NCBI GenBank assembly: GCA_031556065.1
Contig: JAVBTR010000001.1
Location: 25,416-89,415, forward strand
DNA length: 64,000 bases
Direction of reading: 5' to 3'
Source: JAVBTR01 sp031556065
GTDB lineage: Bacteria; Bacillota; Clostridia; Christensenellales; Aristaeellaceae
This document shows, one piece after another, positions 45,501-53,537 of this stretch (its first letter is position 1; every line of letters starts with the position of its first letter). A model generated the notes under the pieces. The model worked only from the letters and a program-made list of their open reading frames with translations. It was not told where the DNA came from and searched no databases. Position numbers and translations under genes: made by a program.

Positions 45501-45992
45501 ACAGATTCCCCCATCACCGCCCAAATGGGCTTGGAAGATGTACTGCCTGGTGAATGGCGAATTGAGCAGGATGGGCAAGTCCAACTCCTGCCCCTTGAAA
45601 GGTTTGCTGGCACAAAGATCACCTTCCCGCCTATAGCGGAAACCAATCTTGAGCTAAGCCTGCAAGCCCTCGGTGTGCCCTATTGGCAACGGTGTGATTT
45701 GGGGATTGAAAAAGAAGATGTACTTATCCGCCCCGATTGCTTAAGGATTAGGGTACACAACTTGGGTGCTGCGCAAAGTGAACCCACTACCCTAGTGCTG
45801 CGGGATAAGCAAGGTCATATCCTTCGTTCGAGCAACGTGCCGCCCCTCCCCCCGCCTAACGATCTCTACCCCAAAACCGTGGAGATTCCCTTATGGACAA
45901 GAGGTCTTTCCCTGGATGGGGCTTGGATCGAGCTGGATCCGGAGCATCGATTAAACGAAATAACACGGCTCAATAATATTGTGCATCTGTAA
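42528..45992 (+). CDS. 1154-residue LamG-domain protein, probable cytoplasmic glycan-active enzyme
   Basis: The N-terminal ~220 residues form a concanavalin/LamG sandwich (TVSFFWRPRTALGETEFPLF, WFHLAFAWDEKIGVRLYLNG, DFDELMIFDRMLNNEQI). The middle (~225-600) is unassigned. Residues ~640-1000 look helical, with SDDGDLTAWWPGPAMAGIM and TGTTLSTEKAW-like sugar-site segments (here GTRLSTEKAWAYSASDSF), suggesting an (alpha/alpha) barrel; the end is beta-rich. No signal peptide, unusual for LamG proteins. AGGAGG lies 7 bases before the ATG. Its place in the transporter operon suggests it degrades the imported glycan. Family not recognised. Confidence 0.65.
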   Translation: MKQNEGLLFYLSGETGTVPDVANGNPVPNFLRSVETISDGVGGGKALRCLPDQLLAFWAPGNIYSQCGTVSFFWRPRTALGETEFPLFRVSFADHSSWDSLFMRIDWNGHGIDAFVTDINLSRLRVSQRFETIPEKDQWFHLAFAWDEKIGVRLYLNGVLAAQKDGQALLYAGLDQFGTHSRIISNAQVQSSYNYMRTGDFDELMIFDRMLNNEQIKGLSALEIPVLPALHRTLEDETMNAQWQRRFGFDGPAVPFLSHPATVAKKVEIHDAWDLKRWWWKACDGIRETTWPGVYNRSGLTGRLDYFVLPDWDCYSISGKEITFEPLADTYWNHMELSGAAEGNLRIHGRLEETLTTRRESCERSVLRLAEPARNVSITFTNDVIEQPIGDITLLHVHPGCIPDEATLESFSFSTDSGQDSTAIDEIRQFIKGRFMADEQALLIGQKNGTPINAAAGLPLYHFAMPYTQENTWGMDGLLLDLPALSFKGEESALVTVQVKDPLWIYRDMIHFTFALKTGMPKKLFLDTRDRILPQGHALYMTIAFSTPPDSLSGLNAAIVYKPYECAKMEHIADRFIQVKDNYANLVEENPSNEHFNMYNRFKADLEDLLRVAPDHRLALEYYYDKFKVNPPAISFAPCPEGIPLWAWRQTEYMGYIKRFLRWWIDKRQIENGEFGGGLSDDGDLTAWWPGPAMAGIMPEKIKASLLTEMEAFYDQGMFSNGLCAIQTDQLHTLEEGIQALGQCLTLDPASPKQLERAMENARGLNFITGITEAGHRHVLSGYYSGTRLSTEKAWAYSASDSFHVFHPAYMLVRYNGNLKARKLILETADGMLSHFDGSRLHVQIDLETDTDSIHERTREWPLFYAAWRFTGEEKYLKAIYDQSLLSLPQDRLAETKAAQEQHLVEKYEKLIRQAALREYINTDAQLWVDRCVIDIAAIQEDRIGGVGHERFSLFPRHFLRWQFAPGQETDVAILVTHASPERLALRAFNMTDSPITAQMGLEDVLPGEWRIEQDGQVQLLPLERFAGTKITFPPIAETNLELSLQALGVPYWQRCDLGIEKEDVLIRPDCLRIRVHNLGAAQSEPTTLVLRDKQGHILRSSNVPPLPPPNDLYPKTVEIPLWTRGLSLDGAWIELDPEHRLNEITRLNNIVHL

Positions 45993-46006
45993 TGGGGGTT
46001 AGTGCC

Positions 46007-46810
46007 ATGAAACTTTGTTATACCACCCTTGCCGTACAGGATAAGACGCTTGAACAAGCAATAGCCATCGCCAAAGCGCATCATTTGGAAGGCATTGAGC
46101 TTCGGGGCCGGGATAACTGTCACATATCCCCAGATTCCTCCAAAGAATACATTCAGGCCGCCCGCGGCTTAATTGAAGAAAACAGCTTACAGATTCCCTG
46201 TATTACAGCCTACACCCGCTTCGCCACAAACAGCATGGCGGAAACAATGGCTCAAATTGAAACCCTTAAAGGCTACATTGCCCTTTGCCAAACCATGAAG
46301 GCCGGAACCATTCGCACCTTCATGGGGGCATACCCAGAAGGATTTTCCCGCAGCGAAATCGAAAAGCGCATTGTAGATGGACTGGTCTTAGCCCAGGAAG
46401 CCATTGGAAACTCCGGTGTTCGACTGGCGATCGAAACCCACGATTCAATGCAGTCCGGCGCTCAATTAGCGCCCATTCTGGCCAAAACCGATGAGCGTAT
46501 CGGCGTGTTGCTGGACATTATCCACCCTTACGATATGGGGGAACCCATGGAGGAGACTTTGGCCCTTATCGGAAAAAGAATCTACCACGTGCACATTAAG
46601 GATATCACTTCAACAGTGCCGGGAGGTCGAATCTACTGCTCCATTGGGGAAGGACTGCTGGATGTGAAATCCCGTGTTGTCGCCTTAAACGCCTTTGGTT
46701 ATGATGGGTTTTACTCCCTTGAATGGGAAAAAAGCGCCCTCGGCTTTGAAGGGATTTCCTTTAAAAACCAACTCAATGGCTTTACGCCCTTTATACGAAA
46801 TTGTATTTAA
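46007..46810 (+). CDS. TIM-barrel sugar phosphate isomerase/epimerase-like protein
   Basis: 267 residues of the xylose-isomerase/AP-endonuclease-2 fold. Probable metal ligands are the Glu in LAIETHDSM, Asp/His in LLDIIHPYDMG, His in YHVHIKDI and the terminal Glu in YSLEWEKS. Members isomerise or epimerise sugars or sugar acids. The ATG at 46007 (GGGGG 8 bases before) is preferred over the ATG overlapping the previous stop. Together with the following reductase it suggests processing of a keto-sugar acid (inference). Confidence 0.85.
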   Translation: MKLCYTTLAVQDKTLEQAIAIAKAHHLEGIELRGRDNCHISPDSSKEYIQAARGLIEENSLQIPCITAYTRFATNSMAETMAQIETLKGYIALCQTMKAGTIRTFMGAYPEGFSRSEIEKRIVDGLVLAQEAIGNSGVRLAIETHDSMQSGAQLAPILAKTDERIGVLLDIIHPYDMGEPMEETLALIGKRIYHVHIKDITSTVPGGRIYCSIGEGLLDVKSRVVALNAFGYDGFYSLEWEKSALGFEGISFKNQLNGFTPFIRNCI

Positions 46811-46821
46811 GGAGGCCCCTT

Positions 46822-47829
46822 ATGTTAAGACTCCCTTTTAATGAAGTCCAGGCTGTTTTAAAGCAGGTGCTGATGGCCCATGGCTGTAACAATATTCAAG
46901 CCGAAAAGGTGGCCCATGAAATGGCTCGCAATTCCCTGGAAGGTACCTATACCCATGGGGTGAACCGCTTTGCCAGGCTTATCCACAACATCGACGAGGG
47001 CATTGTCCTGCCGGGTGTTTCCCCCACACTGATCAGCGGCTTTGGGGGCATTGAAAACTACGACGGCGGTATGGGACTCGGGATTACCAACGCCTGGTTC
47101 GCCATGGATCGTGCCATCGAATTAAGCCAAACCAACGGCATGGGCCTTGTGGCCCTTCGCAATACCAACCACTGGCTTCGGGCTGCCACCTATGGCTATC
47201 AGGCCTGCGACGCGGGCATGGCTGCCATGTGCTTTACCAACACCATGCCCAACATGCCCACCTGGGGGGCAGTGGATTCCCGCATAGGCAATAACCCTTT
47301 GGTGATGGCCTTCCCCCGGAAGGAAGGTCATGTGATCGTGGATATGGCCTGCAGCCAGTTTTCCTATGGGGCACTGGAACTGGCCAAGCTACAGGGCCAA
47401 CAAATGCCCATCGATGCGGGCTTTGACGAAAACGGCCAACTCACACGTGATCCCGAAAAGGTCATCGCCTCCCGGAGAATATTACCCACCGGTTATTGGA
47501 AGGGCGCCGCCCTTTCCTTCTTGCTGGACACCTTCGCTGCCTGCTTTTCTTTAGGCAACTCCGTTGCGGGAATAGGTCGGCTTCCCGGAGACGAGCATGG
47601 GGTATCCCAGGTGTTTATGGCCATCAACCACAAAAAAATAGCACCGGAACGAGAATCCGAAGCCATTTTAGAAGATGCCCTCCAAGACCTGTTGGCCTCA
47701 AAGAAGGACGAGAAAACCGATCGCATTATCTATTCCGGGCAAAAAACGGTAGAAATATGCGCAGACAACCTGAAGAATGGCATTCCCATCGACGAACGCG
47801 TATGGGATGCTATCAATTTACTGGGATAA
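46822..47829 (+). CDS. 2,3-diketo-L-gulonate reductase family (YiaK/DlgD) dehydrogenase
   Basis: 335 residues, close in pattern to E. coli YiaK: YTHGVNRFARLIH, GMGLVALRNTNHWLRAATYGYQ, WGAVDSRIGNNPL, FSYGALELAKLQGQ, RRILPTGYWKGAALS. YiaK reduces 2,3-diketo-L-gulonate to 3-dehydro-L-gulonate with NADH; the wider family also includes malate, lactate and ureidoglycolate dehydrogenases, so the exact substrate needs testing. AAGGAGG lies 7 bases before the ATG. Last gene of the third operon; its end overlaps the facing kinase gene by 17 bases. Confidence 0.88.
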   Translation: MLRLPFNEVQAVLKQVLMAHGCNNIQAEKVAHEMARNSLEGTYTHGVNRFARLIHNIDEGIVLPGVSPTLISGFGGIENYDGGMGLGITNAWFAMDRAIELSQTNGMGLVALRNTNHWLRAATYGYQACDAGMAAMCFTNTMPNMPTWGAVDSRIGNNPLVMAFPRKEGHVIVDMACSQFSYGALELAKLQGQQMPIDAGFDENGQLTRDPEKVIASRRILPTGYWKGAALSFLLDTFAACFSLGNSVAGIGRLPGDEHGVSQVFMAINHKKIAPERESEAILEDALQDLLASKKDEKTDRIIYSGQKTVEICADNLKNGIPIDERVWDAINLLG

Positions 47830-49501
47830 ATAACACAACCGCAAACCCGCCTTCGGGCGGGCTTTGTATATCCGCCCGGGCTTGATCTCCAAAGCGCAAA
47901 CGGATCCGGCGGATCAGGTTAGGGAGCCCAATATGCTTTTCATTAAAGCCTTCGAAGTTTTCAAGAGAATGGCGAATTTCTTCAAGCCTTTTTTCGTCTA
48001 CCCCAACACCGTTATTTTGTACCGCGATCATCAATTGCTCCCCTTGAAGGCGAATATCGATGCTGATATGCATTTGGGCATCGGGAATTTCTAAAAAGCC
48101 GTGAGCCACCGCGTTTTCGATAATGGGCTGGAGAATCAGCTTTGGCACCTTTATTTCAAGGGCCTGCCGGTCTACCTTCCAGGCAACGCTGAAACGGTTT
48201 ATAAAGCGCACCTGCATTAAAGAGATGTAAAGCTCTGTAGCCTCTTTCTCCTGAGCAATAGTCACATCCTGGTTGGGGTTTTTAAGGGAATATTGAAGAA
48301 AATCCGAAAGCTGCTCGATCATGGCATTGGCCTGGCAAGTGCCCCCTGCAGCGCGCATCACTTCAAAATCGATAATTTGCAGGGTATTGGAAAGGAAATG
48401 AGGGTTGATTTGGTATTGAAGGGCAGAGAGTTCCAAGGAAATGGCCTGGAACTTTCTTTCGTCCAAAGAAAGCTGCAGATAATCGTTTTCCACGAAGGTT
48501 TGCACAATATTCGTCATAATGTAGCCATAAATATCATTTCGTGGGTTCTTGATCTCCGGCAGCTGCCGGTTACTAGTGGCAGCGTCGATGAGATCGATCA
48601 CCTGGTAAAGCCTTCTGGAAGTGCGAACAGCGTTTAAAAGGGCGATGCCAACGCAGATCAGCATGCAAACAAGGGTAATGGTTATAAGCAGTGAAATAAA
48701 ACGGTTCATGGAGGCGTACGCCACATCCCTTGGCAAGGCGGAGATAAAATCGATACCAAGGGTCGCGGAATGATCCTTCACCACCAGGTAATCGGTTTGG
48801 TCGATGGCATTGAATAACTCAAGTGCCGTTTCATCGCTGGCACAGATCAGGGAATCCCCATCGGCAATCATCAGCACCTGCTCGGGCTTTAGGTTTAGGG
48901 AAGCAAATATCTGCCTAAAATAAGAAACGCTGATGTTGATGGCCACCATGGAGCCGTTTTCGTTTTTTTCCACCACGCTGACGTATTCTATAGGCTTCCC
49001 CCCCAAGGCCGAAGAAGGGATGCTTCTTCTGACCATATGGTACTGGGAATCGCTTTCACATTGTTTGATCCAGTCCGGGTCCGGGGAATTTTCAGGCTTG
49101 TACAAGTTGCCGTTGCTGGTAAGGTAGGCCCTATTATCGCTAGGGATATAGATATAAATGCTATTGATATAGCTGCGGGAATTTACAATAGCGGATAAAT
49201 GGGCTAAAATGTTTTTATGGGTGATGTACTCTCTGTAATCCATATTAAAGGTGCTAAATATTTTGCGCAGGGTGCTGGTATTGGTAGAAGCCTCCAGCAT
49301 GTTCATCACCTTGCTGGTATCGTTTAAAAGAACGGTGACATTTTCTTTGATCAGGGTAAGGTTATTCTGGGTGTTTTCGCGGATATCCGTCCGCTGTTCG
49401 GGAACGCTAATAGCCAAATACAGTGTACTGAGCAGTAGCAAGGGCAAAAGAGAAAAGGCCAGAACCCTTATCAGGTTATCTATAAAAAAGCGCTTTCGCA
49501 T
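47813..49501 (-). CDS. YesM-type sensor histidine kinase
   Basis: 562 residues: N-terminal membrane helix (~13-33), a ~250-residue extracellular sensor, a second helix (~265-287), then the kinase motif QYQINPHFLSNTLQIIDF and ATPase motifs LILQPIIENAVAHGF and VQNNGVGVDEKRL, ending in HIGLPNLIRRIRLRFG. It starts 3 bases after the YesN gene upstream. It probably senses the sugar used by the 39-48 kb operon. Confidence 0.94.
   Translation of the reverse strand: MRKRFFIDNLIRVLAFSLLPLLLLSTLYLAISVPEQRTDIRENTQNNLTLIKENVTVLLNDTSKVMNMLEASTNTSTLRKIFSTFNMDYREYITHKNILAHLSAIVNSRSYINSIYIYIPSDNRAYLTSNGNLYKPENSPDPDWIKQCESDSQYHMVRRSIPSSALGGKPIEYVSVVEKNENGSMVAINISVSYFRQIFASLNLKPEQVLMIADGDSLICASDETALELFNAIDQTDYLVVKDHSATLGIDFISALPRDVAYASMNRFISLLITITLVCMLICVGIALLNAVRTSRRLYQVIDLIDAATSNRQLPEIKNPRNDIYGYIMTNIVQTFVENDYLQLSLDERKFQAISLELSALQYQINPHFLSNTLQIIDFEVMRAAGGTCQANAMIEQLSDFLQYSLKNPNQDVTIAQEKEATELYISLMQVRFINRFSVAWKVDRQALEIKVPKLILQPIIENAVAHGFLEIPDAQMHISIDIRLQGEQLMIAVQNNGVGVDEKRLEEIRHSLENFEGFNEKHIGLPNLIRRIRLRFGDQARADIQSPPEGGFAVVLFIPVN
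47843..47866 (+). terminator. TTCG-loop terminator inside the facing kinase gene
   Basis: CCCGCC (47846-47851), TTCG loop, GGCGGG (47856-47861), then CTTTGT. It begins 14 bases after the reductase stop and lies within the coding region for the last residues of the YesM gene on the other strand. Confidence 0.7.
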
Positions 49502-49504
49502 GGG

Positions 49505-50242
49505 CTACTTTTCCCCGCCTTTCAGTTGGTATTCTTCCGGCAGCATATTAAAATGCTTTTCAAATGCTTTGCTAAAATGCTTTACGCTATCGTAACCCAC
49601 GTAAAATGCAGCATCCTCAAGGTTGGTCTGGGGGGCCAGAAGCATTTGCGCCGCGTATTCCATTCTGGTACGGCCAAGGTAATCGGAAAAGGTAGCGCCG
49701 GTCGCATTATGAAACAGCCTGGATAAATGCCCCGGGGTGTACCCCAATTCCTCTGCCGCGCCGCTCAGTGACGCTGTAGCAGGATTTTCCCGCACGTAGC
49801 GGTTCACATACTGGGCGATCTTATCCTGGTAAGCATCTCCCCCTTCCACAGGGCATTCCCCTGCAATCTGGTGGTAGAGCCTGTTAAAGGCATCGATGAG
49901 ATTTTGTGCCTTAACAGGCTTCACCAGATAATCCTTCACCCCATACTGCATGGCCAATTGGGCATATTCAAAATCTGCATGGGCAGACAAAAGCACCACG
50001 TGAATATGTGGGTGCCCTGCCTGGATTTTTTGCGCCAAAGTGATACCTGTGATTCCGGGCATGCGTACATCGGAAAGGATCACATCCACAGGGTTTGTTT
50101 GAACATATTCAAGGCAATCCAAAGGAGATTTAAAAACAGCCGCTACATGGTAATGAAGCTTTTCCCATGGAAAAAGCTCTTTAAGACCTTTTAAGATCAT
50201 GGGTTCGTCGTCCACGATGACCAGTTCCAGCATCTTACACAA
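49505..50242 (-). CDS. Short YesN-type response regulator (first of a tandem pair)
   Basis: 245 residues: receiver with VIVDDEPMILKGL, phospho-Asp in VILSDVRMPG and Lys in DYLVKPVKAQ, then directly an AraC output domain (LSGAAEELGYTPGHLSRLF, LEDAAFYVGYDSVKHFSKAF). It lacks the ~270-residue linker of the YesN at the left edge. A TTG start (50242) with GAGGG 7 bases before it is likely; ATG 50233 is the alternative. Confidence 0.92.
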   Translation of the reverse strand: MCKMLELVIVDDEPMILKGLKELFPWEKLHYHVAAVFKSPLDCLEYVQTNPVDVILSDVRMPGITGITLAQKIQAGHPHIHVVLLSAHADFEYAQLAMQYGVKDYLVKPVKAQNLIDAFNRLYHQIAGECPVEGGDAYQDKIAQYVNRYVRENPATASLSGAAEELGYTPGHLSRLFHNATGATFSDYLGRTRMEYAAQMLLAPQTNLEDAAFYVGYDSVKHFSKAFEKHFNMLPEEYQLKGGEK

Positions 50243-50257
50243 GGCTTATCCCTCTCT

Positions 50258-50986
50258 CTAATGCGTATCCATATACCGCTTGCGGTATTCGCTGGGCGTC
50301 ATGCCATAATGGTTGTGAAACGCTCTGGAAAAATTCTTGGCATTATCATACCCCAGTTCCTGAGCCACGTTGTACAGGCGCATGTTCAGCGCCAGGATCA
50401 AATTGCCCGCCATATCCATCCGGGCCTTGTTAAGAGTGTTGGCAAAGCTTTCCCCCGCCGCCCGCTTATAGCTGCGTGAAAGGGTCTGCTGGCTAATCCC
50501 CATATCCTTGGCCGCATCGTACACGGTGGCATCCCGCAAATGCTGGCTGATATACTTCTTCACCGTGTCCACCAAGCTGGCATCCATGGGTTCCGCTTCA
50601 AGAGCCAATTGTTCGTAAAGCTTTAGGAAGATTTCTTTCAGCTCTTGCTGCCGAACAGGCTTCAATATAAAACCCTTCACCCCATATGTCAAGCCCTTTC
50701 TGGCATATTCAAAATCCGCGTGGGCGGATAAGAATATCACAGCGGCCTTGATCCCCTCTTGGCCGATGCGCCTGGCCAAGGTAAGCCCATCCAGCACAGG
50801 CATGCGAATGTCCGTGAGAACCACATCCGCCTGTTTGAGCCTGAGGGCTTCCAGTGCCTGCTTCCCATCCCCGTAAGAACTCACCACCGTAAAGCCCCAT
50901 TCCGCCCATGGAAAAAGCTCCTTGAGCCCTTTTAGGATCATGGGCTCGTCATCTACCAGTATCAGCCGAAAACACCGTTTTTCCAT
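50258..50986 (-). CDS. Short YesN-type response regulator (second of a tandem pair)
   Basis: 242 residues and very similar in plan to the neighbouring regulator: LILVDDEPMILKGLKELFPW, phospho-Asp in VVLTDIRMPVLDG, Lys in GFILKPVRQQ, AraC domain with YDAAKDMGISQQTLSRSY and LYNVAQELGYDNAKNFSRAF. The pair probably arose by duplication. The start at 50986 is set by GAGG 6 bases upstream. First gene of the kinase operon. Confidence 0.92.
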   Translation of the reverse strand: MEKRCFRLILVDDEPMILKGLKELFPWAEWGFTVVSSYGDGKQALEALRLKQADVVLTDIRMPVLDGLTLARRIGQEGIKAAVIFLSAHADFEYARKGLTYGVKGFILKPVRQQELKEIFLKLYEQLALEAEPMDASLVDTVKKYISQHLRDATVYDAAKDMGISQQTLSRSYKRAAGESFANTLNKARMDMAGNLILALNMRLYNVAQELGYDNAKNFSRAFHNHYGMTPSEYRKRYMDTH

Positions 50987-51029
50987 TCCGTACCTCATCA
51001 AAATATTGTTAAGAAGGAAGGTTTCTACC

Positions 51030-51428
51030 ATGACCAATCTGCCAAACCAGATCGCCATCTATTCGCACGATCAAAAAGGCTTTAAAGCCTTGCATACCTT
51101 TGAAGGCTGGCGTGTTGCCCTATCCAACGCCCCAGAAAAGGAAACTGTTTCCACCCTTTCCCGCCATATGCTCACCGATGAATGTTTTATACTATTATCG
51201 GGAAGAGGTTTGCTTATTTCCGCCGGAAACGGAGATACACCGGGGGCTTTAATCTGCTATCAAATGGAGCCCCTTTTTGTTTACAACGTGCCAAAAGAGG
51301 TTTGGCATGCCCACCTAATGGATGCAGGCTCCACCTTAGCCATTGTGGAAAACGCCGATACGGGGGCCCACAATTCCCAGGAACAACCTCTGTCCTCTAC
51401 TGCAATGGCTCATTTAAAATCATTATAA
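51030..51428 (+). CDS. Small cupin-like protein
   Basis: 132 residues, predicted beta-barrel: an N-terminal HDQKGFKALHTFEGWRVALSN, then FILLSGRGLLISAGNG, LFVYNVPKEVWHAHLM and a terminal ENADTG. This resembles a cupin of the ureidoglycolate-lyase/sugar-sensing kind; one His pair (WHAHLM) might bind metal. Function unknown. AAGGAAGG lies 8 bases before the ATG. Divergent from the response regulators with only ~43 bases between starts. Confidence 0.7.
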   Translation: MTNLPNQIAIYSHDQKGFKALHTFEGWRVALSNAPEKETVSTLSRHMLTDECFILLSGRGLLISAGNGDTPGALICYQMEPLFVYNVPKEVWHAHLMDAGSTLAIVENADTGAHNSQEQPLSSTAMAHLKSL

Positions 51429-51551
51429 TTGATATACTCAATAATCGTCAAGCAGGATGAAAAATACCCATTTTCCCCTTGGCTCGCCTTGAAAGGTAGC
51501 TCCTTTGGGTGTATCATGGATGGCATCCCAGCGATGCCAAAGAAGGAGGTC

Positions 51552-51766
51552 AATGAAAGAGGCGCACAGTAAAACCGAGTACAGCTTTGAGGAACAGAAG
51601 CGTTTACCGCGTATTCTGGATTTCCTACATTGTGGTCATGCGCATTGCCCACTCCGTCTATGGCACCTTGTACGTTTTGGACAACCACAACAGTCTAATT
51701 TTTACCACCGATGCTGCCATCTACCCTCCCCACGGCATTCTTTCCGATGCCTTGGAATTGGAATAG
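51552..51766 (+). pseudogene. Unrecognised frameshifted gene fragment
   Basis: An AAGGAGG-ATG start gives MKEAHSKTEYSFEEQKR, then about 51600 the sensible reading moves to another frame (VYRVFWISYIVVMRIAH, VYGTLYVLDNHNSLIF) and stops at 51766. Looks like a broken gene; family not recognised. Confidence 0.4.
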
Positions 51767-51767
51767 A

Positions 51768-52491
51768 GGCAAAACAATTTTCATATCCAGCCATATGTTT
51801 AACGAGATCGAAAAAAACTGCGATAGAGCCGCCTTTTTAGCCAAGGTGAACCCGAACTTCAACCTGCCCGGCAGCGTGAGCGGCCGCGACCTGATCACCA
51901 TTTATGCCGGCGCGTTTTATGGCATGATGGGGCTGATACTCATTTTGGTATACACCATCGCCACCGGCATCAAGCTGGTGGTCAGCGAGGTGGACAGGGG
52001 CGATATGAGCTACACCCTCAACACCCCTGTGAGCCGCAGGGAAGTGATTTTCAGCAAAGCTGCCTTCTATATTCTCTCCATTTTTGCTATGATCCTGGCA
52101 TTGAGCCTTGTGGGTACGGGGGCAAACGCTCTGCTTTCCCACGGCAAGCTGGATTATGAACTGTTCTGGACGATTAACGGAGGCATGTTCTGCTTTATGC
52201 TTGCTATTTCGGGCATTGTGTTTTTTGCTTCTTGCTTGTTTAATATAACCGGCAGTGCCTTGGACATTGGTGCCGGCATCCCTATTGCCTTTTTTCCTTT
52301 TCAACACCATCGCCGGGTTTGGCAGCGAGCTGGAGATTTTTAAGTATTTCACCCTCAACACCCTGTTTAGTCACATGGATATTATCGTAGGCAACGGTTT
52401 TATGCCGGAAACAGTGGTGCTGATAGGTGTGGGGATCGTGCTGTGCGCAGCCGGAATCCTTCGGTTTTTGAAAAAGGATCTGCCTCTATAA
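51768..52491 (+). pseudogene. Relic of an ABC-2 exporter: ATPase fragment joined to a frameshifted permease
   Basis: The first ~25 codons read GKTIFISSHMFNEIEKNCDR, the post-Walker-B SSH region of an exporter ATPase whose N-terminal half and C-terminal tail are missing. It runs in frame into an ABC-2 permease (LITIYAGAFYGMMGLILILV, DMSYTLNTPVSRREVIFSKA, about five helices). A single extra T in a six-T run (52290-52295) breaks the frame; removing it restores FFLFNTIAGFGSELEIF through to FLKKDLPL at 52491. The frameshift alone could be an assembly error, but the ATPase truncation could not. Confidence 0.75.
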
Positions 52492-52497
52492 TCAAAT

Positions 52498-52530
52498 GCC
52501 CGCTGTCCAAAGTCTTTGGCCGCGGGCTTA
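52498..52530. terminator. Intrinsic terminator between exporter relic and flavodoxin
   Basis: GCCCGC (52498-52503) / GCGGGC (52522-52527), with an inner CCAAAG / CTTTGG stem, then TTATTC. It would end rightward transcripts; it also sits just after the leftward flavodoxin stop. Confidence 0.7.
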
Positions 52531-52538
52531 TTCATACG

Positions 52539-52955
52539 TTAAACCGTTTTCACATCACGATAGCTTGACACAATGCAGCCCTTTTTCGATATCAGCTGCT
52601 TGGTTTCCTCGGCACTGCCCTTGGAGTTTCCGCTTCCCGAGGTCATGATCAGCTCCACGGGTTTGCCTTTGGGCAGTTTATCGATGATATTGTTCATAGG
52701 CGGGGCGGGATAGCCTGCCCAGATGGGCATCAAGATTACGATCTTGTCATAAGCGTTCAAATCGCAGCACAGCTCCTGAAGCTTGGCGGTTTTTCGGCCT
52801 CTGGCGGCAAGGGAGCCAAGCACATAGGCGGATGGAACAGATCTCCTTTTGACTTCCTGCACCTCATAAAGCTTGGCAGATTCCTTTTTCGCGGTTTCCG
52901 CCGCCAGCTTTTTGGTCTTTCCCGTGTAAGAATAATAGATCACCAGTGTTTTCAC
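52539..52955 (-). CDS. Flavodoxin-fold protein
   Basis: 138 residues. The FMN phosphate loop is YYSYTGKTKKL at the N-terminus, followed by LMPIWAGYPAPPMNNII and TSGSGNSKGSAEE. Probably a small FMN-binding electron carrier or quinone-reductase-like protein. A GTG start at 52955 is chosen because GGAGG lies 8 bases before it. The preceding truncated gene ends at the same place. Confidence 0.85.
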   Translation of the reverse strand: MKTLVIYYSYTGKTKKLAAETAKKESAKLYEVQEVKRRSVPSAYVLGSLAARGRKTAKLQELCCDLNAYDKIVILMPIWAGYPAPPMNNIIDKLPKGKPVELIMTSGSGNSKGSAEETKQLISKKGCIVSSYRDVKTV

Positions 52956-53495
52956 AGGGATTCCCTCCTCCATGCATTCAGATTCTTTTTCACAAACTGC
53001 CGGAATGTTTGGGGCTTTTTGCCCATCACATCTTCAACCACCGTGGTGACGGTCTTGGCTGTGCCCATGCGGGTCATTATATAGAGCATGCCCATAACGG
53101 TGGCATATTCCTTATCCAGACATCGGATGTTGATCCAGTATTGCTTTGCTAAAGCGGGCTTTGGATCAGCATAGATGATCGTACGCTCCAGTTCCTCCGA
53201 CATGATCTTTGCCGCGGCATAGTAATCGATGGCCTCCGGGCCAGTGATGGCATAGCCCCTATTTTGATGCTTGTCTGGCTCTGATAATACTTTCGCTGTG
53301 ATCTCACCGATGTCCTCTGCATCGATAAAGCTGGTCAAGGCATTTTTCACCGGTACCACGATGCGGTCAAAATGCTTTACCTCAAAGGCGTGGATGCCGC
53401 TGATGTTCTGCATGAAAAAGCTTGGGCGTATCTGCTTACTGTCTTTATAGCATAAATAGCGCCATCTATGCGAATCACATGAGTAGCGTTATCCT
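52952..53495 (-). pseudogene. NmrA/NAD(P)H-binding-like protein lacking its N-terminal half
   Basis: The readable frame opens after a stop near 53495 and gives IRPSFFMQNISGIHAFEVKH, then FIDAEDIGEITAKVL and GPEAIDYYAAAKIMSEELER. This is the C-terminal half of an NmrA-like NAD(P)-binding oxidoreductase. The N-terminal Rossmann half with its glycine motif is absent, replaced by an unrelated short stretch. An internal ATG (53413) could give a 153-residue product but not a working dehydrogenase. Confidence 0.75.
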
Positions 53496-53537
53496 TTTGA
53501 TAGCTTTTCAGTTAAGCAGTGGCACCTTTTTACAATG

